This document shows, piece after piece, positions 5,095-6,203 of a stretch of DNA of 6,203 nt; position 1 is the stretch's first letter, and every line of letters starts with the position of its first letter. The notes under the pieces are model-generated. The model was not told the origin of the DNA and searched no databases. It saw only the letters and a program-made list of their open reading frames with translations. The position numbers were made by a program, and so were the translations under genes. Source of the stretch: Lysobacteraceae bacterium (GTDB lineage Bacteria > Pseudomonadota > Gammaproteobacteria > Xanthomonadales > Xanthomonadaceae); assembly GCA_017990865.1 (NCBI GenBank), contig JAGNNB010000190.1, positions 1-6,203 of the forward strand, read 5' to 3'.

Positions 5095-5742
5095 ATGAAT
5101 CGCATCCGCTCGCTCTACTGCACCCCGCTCTGCAGCTTCGCTCTCGCATTGGCCATGACGCTCGGCACCACGTTCTCCGCGCAGGCCGCTTCCGCCAGCG
5201 ATCTGCTTCGCTATTACGACAAAACCACCTACAGCGGCGCGCTCGATGTTTACGTCGATCTCTACGCCGCCCCGGACAAGAACGGCAAGGTCGGCGCGCC
5301 GCAACGTTATCCCGCCAAACTGTTGTTCGAGCGCCCGGATCGCTTCCGGCTCGTGCTGCGTCCCGGCGCCAAGAACGAATTCCGCGCGGTGAGCGAGGCC
5401 GGCATCGTGCGTTGGCTCGATCTGGCGACCGGTTTCTCGGGCAAGGAAGAAGCCGACAAAGTCACCGACCCGCTCGCGCTCGCGCTGCTCGGCGCCGCCG
5501 GCGAATTGATGCGCTTCAGCGCGGCGAAGGATCTGCCCGTCAGCAAGGGCACCAAGCTCAGCGGCGCGCGGTTCGATCCCAAGTCGTACGGCAGCGGCGT
5601 GGAAAGCGGGCTCGCCTGGTTCGGCAGCGACGGCCGGCCGGTCGGTTTCGAATTCAACATGGCCGATCGCAGCCGCGTGTTCGTCGCGGTGATGACGTTC
5701 GCTCAGAACGTACCGACGAAACCGGACGATTTCCAGCTTTGA
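5095..5742 (+). CDS. Secreted LolA-like periplasmic protein, paralog B
   Basis: This 215-residue protein has a signal peptide with Arg3/Arg5, a hydrophobic core at about 13-24 and a likely signal peptidase I cut after SAQA (residue 31), leaving about 184 residues. The mature part starts with DLLRYYDKTTYSG (36-48), then LYAAPDKNG (56-64), the LolA-like core LLFERPDRFRLVLRPGAKNE (76-95), IVRWLDLATGFSG (104-116), GFEFNMADRS (184-193) and the terminal TKPDDFQL. It matches paralog A at 2076 nearly throughout, with the strongest conservation at 76-116. LolA-fold proteins bind acyl chains in the periplasm; a role as partner of the co-transcribed lipoprotein C is inferred. The ribosome site is weak: GAGA (5084-5087) lies 7 bases before the ATG. 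It is the last gene of the array, and a convergent gene follows after 110 bases. Confidence 0.8.
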   Translation: MNRIRSLYCTPLCSFALALAMTLGTTFSAQAASASDLLRYYDKTTYSGALDVYVDLYAAPDKNGKVGAPQRYPAKLLFERPDRFRLVLRPGAKNEFRAVSEAGIVRWLDLATGFSGKEEADKVTDPLALALLGAAGELMRFSAAKDLPVSKGTKLSGARFDPKSYGSGVESGLAWFGSDGRPVGFEFNMADRSRVFVAVMTFAQNVPTKPDDFQL

Positions 5743-5813
5743 ACCTCTCGCGTCGCGGATGCGATCCGAAGCGCGCTTGAAGGCCACGCCGCAAGGAAAG
5801 GGTGCGGCACAGG

Positions 5814-5840
5814 CGCGTCGGTCGCATCGCGATCGACGCG
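5814..5840. terminator. Hairpin between convergent genes, possible bidirectional terminator
   Basis: CGCGTCGGTCG (5814-5824) pairs with CGATCGACGCG (5830-5840) as an 11-bp stem with one G-U pair and a CATCG loop. It lies in the 110-base gap between the array and the minus-strand gene, the expected place for a shared terminator. There is no T-tract on either side, so efficient intrinsic termination is not assured. Confidence 0.45.
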
Positions 5841-5852
5841 TAAGCATGCCGC

Positions 5853-6203
5853 TCACTCGCCGGCGAGCGGAAACATTCCCGGCGTCGGTTGGAATCCGCG
5901 CGGCGCGTAGCCGAAATCGCGTCGGGCCTCGCTCGCGTCGAACACCAGATCGCTGCGCATGCGCGCGACCGCGGCTTCGTTGAAATCCAGCGCGTAACCG
6001 GCGGCATGCGCCAGCGCCAGCAGGGCATTGAAGAAGGGCGACGGCACTTCGTGCAGTTTCGTCGGCGGCGTCATCGATTGCAGCACGCGCGACACCATTT
6101 CGCGATACTCGAGCGTTTCGCCGCCGGGCAAGGCGTAGGCGCGACCGAAACTGGCCTCGGCGTCGAGGCAACGAAACGCCGCATCGGCCAAGTCGCGCAC
6201 ATG
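5853..6203 (-). CDS. NAD(P)-dependent epimerase/dehydratase, C-terminal part (partial)
   Basis: The minus-strand frame is open from the window end to a TGA at 5855-5853 and gives 116 residues, the C-terminal third or so of an extended short-chain dehydrogenase/reductase. It begins HVRDLADAAFRCL, which matches the family's substrate-region motif (usually HV.D.A.A), then AYALPGGETLEYREMV (22-37), the usual 'Y.l.g.....E' step of these proteins, and ends with DASEARRDFGYAPRGFQPT, the typical C-terminal signature before a short tail. The Rossmann nucleotide-binding glycines and the catalytic Tyr-Lys lie upstream, outside the window, so the substrate (nucleotide sugar or other) cannot be stated. 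A GTG at 6200 is in frame, but the family pattern continues before it, so it is not the start. The gene faces the array and shows no link to it. Confidence 0.85.
   Translation of the reverse strand, partial: HVRDLADAAFRCLDAEASFGRAYALPGGETLEYREMVSRVLQSMTPPTKLHEVPSPFFNALLALAHAAGYALDFNEAAVARMRSDLVFDASEARRDFGYAPRGFQPTPGMFPLAGE

Noticed and set aside
4855..6171. Long open frame on the minus strand (438 codons) opposite LolA-like B and overlapping the epimerase gene
   Set aside because: The product is Arg-rich and low in structure, and it overlaps two well-supported genes, one of them on the same strand in another frame.

Overview
The window is GC-rich chromosomal DNA with strong codon bias and several long shadow frames opposite or across the real genes. 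It fits a high-GC proteobacterium. A Lysobacter/Xanthomonas-type gammaproteobacterium is my guess from overall flavour only; nothing here is a taxonomic marker. No mobile element, integrase, RNA gene or CRISPR array was seen.

Layout. Positions 2-58 hold the last 18 codons of an unidentified upstream gene. Positions 96-998 encode a ten-helix EamA/DMT-family inner-membrane exporter. The core of the window (1157-5742, all + strand) is a family array: lipoprotein A (1157-1972), LolA-like periplasmic protein A (2076-2699), a strong terminator (2803-2833), lipoprotein B (3002-3778), a near-copy of that terminator (3888-3915), lipoprotein C (4233-5039) and LolA-like protein B (5095-5742). A hairpin at 5814-5840 separates the array from a convergent minus-strand gene, the C-terminal part of an NAD(P)-dependent epimerase/dehydratase (5853-6203) that runs off the window.

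The three lipoproteins are paralogs of a family I do not recognise. Each has a type II signal peptide with the acceptor cysteine at residue 25, an N-terminal [FY]CP motif followed by SYD, a Cys-rich pattern (8 mature cysteines in B and C, 6 in A) and a C-terminal LRT...C motif. The two small secreted proteins are paralogs of each other and look like the LolA fold (RPDRFR...WLDLATG core, mature length about 180 residues). Two of the three lipoprotein genes are followed by a LolA-like gene; the middle one is not.

Interpretation (inference). The array looks like a duplicated and partly eroded two-gene cassette: an envelope lipoprotein plus a periplasmic LolA-fold protein that may carry, chaperone or sense it or a related hydrophobic ligand. 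The signal peptides and the absence of Asp at +2 suggest outer-membrane delivery of the lipoproteins. No enzyme motif is visible in them, so the biological output of the system is unknown.
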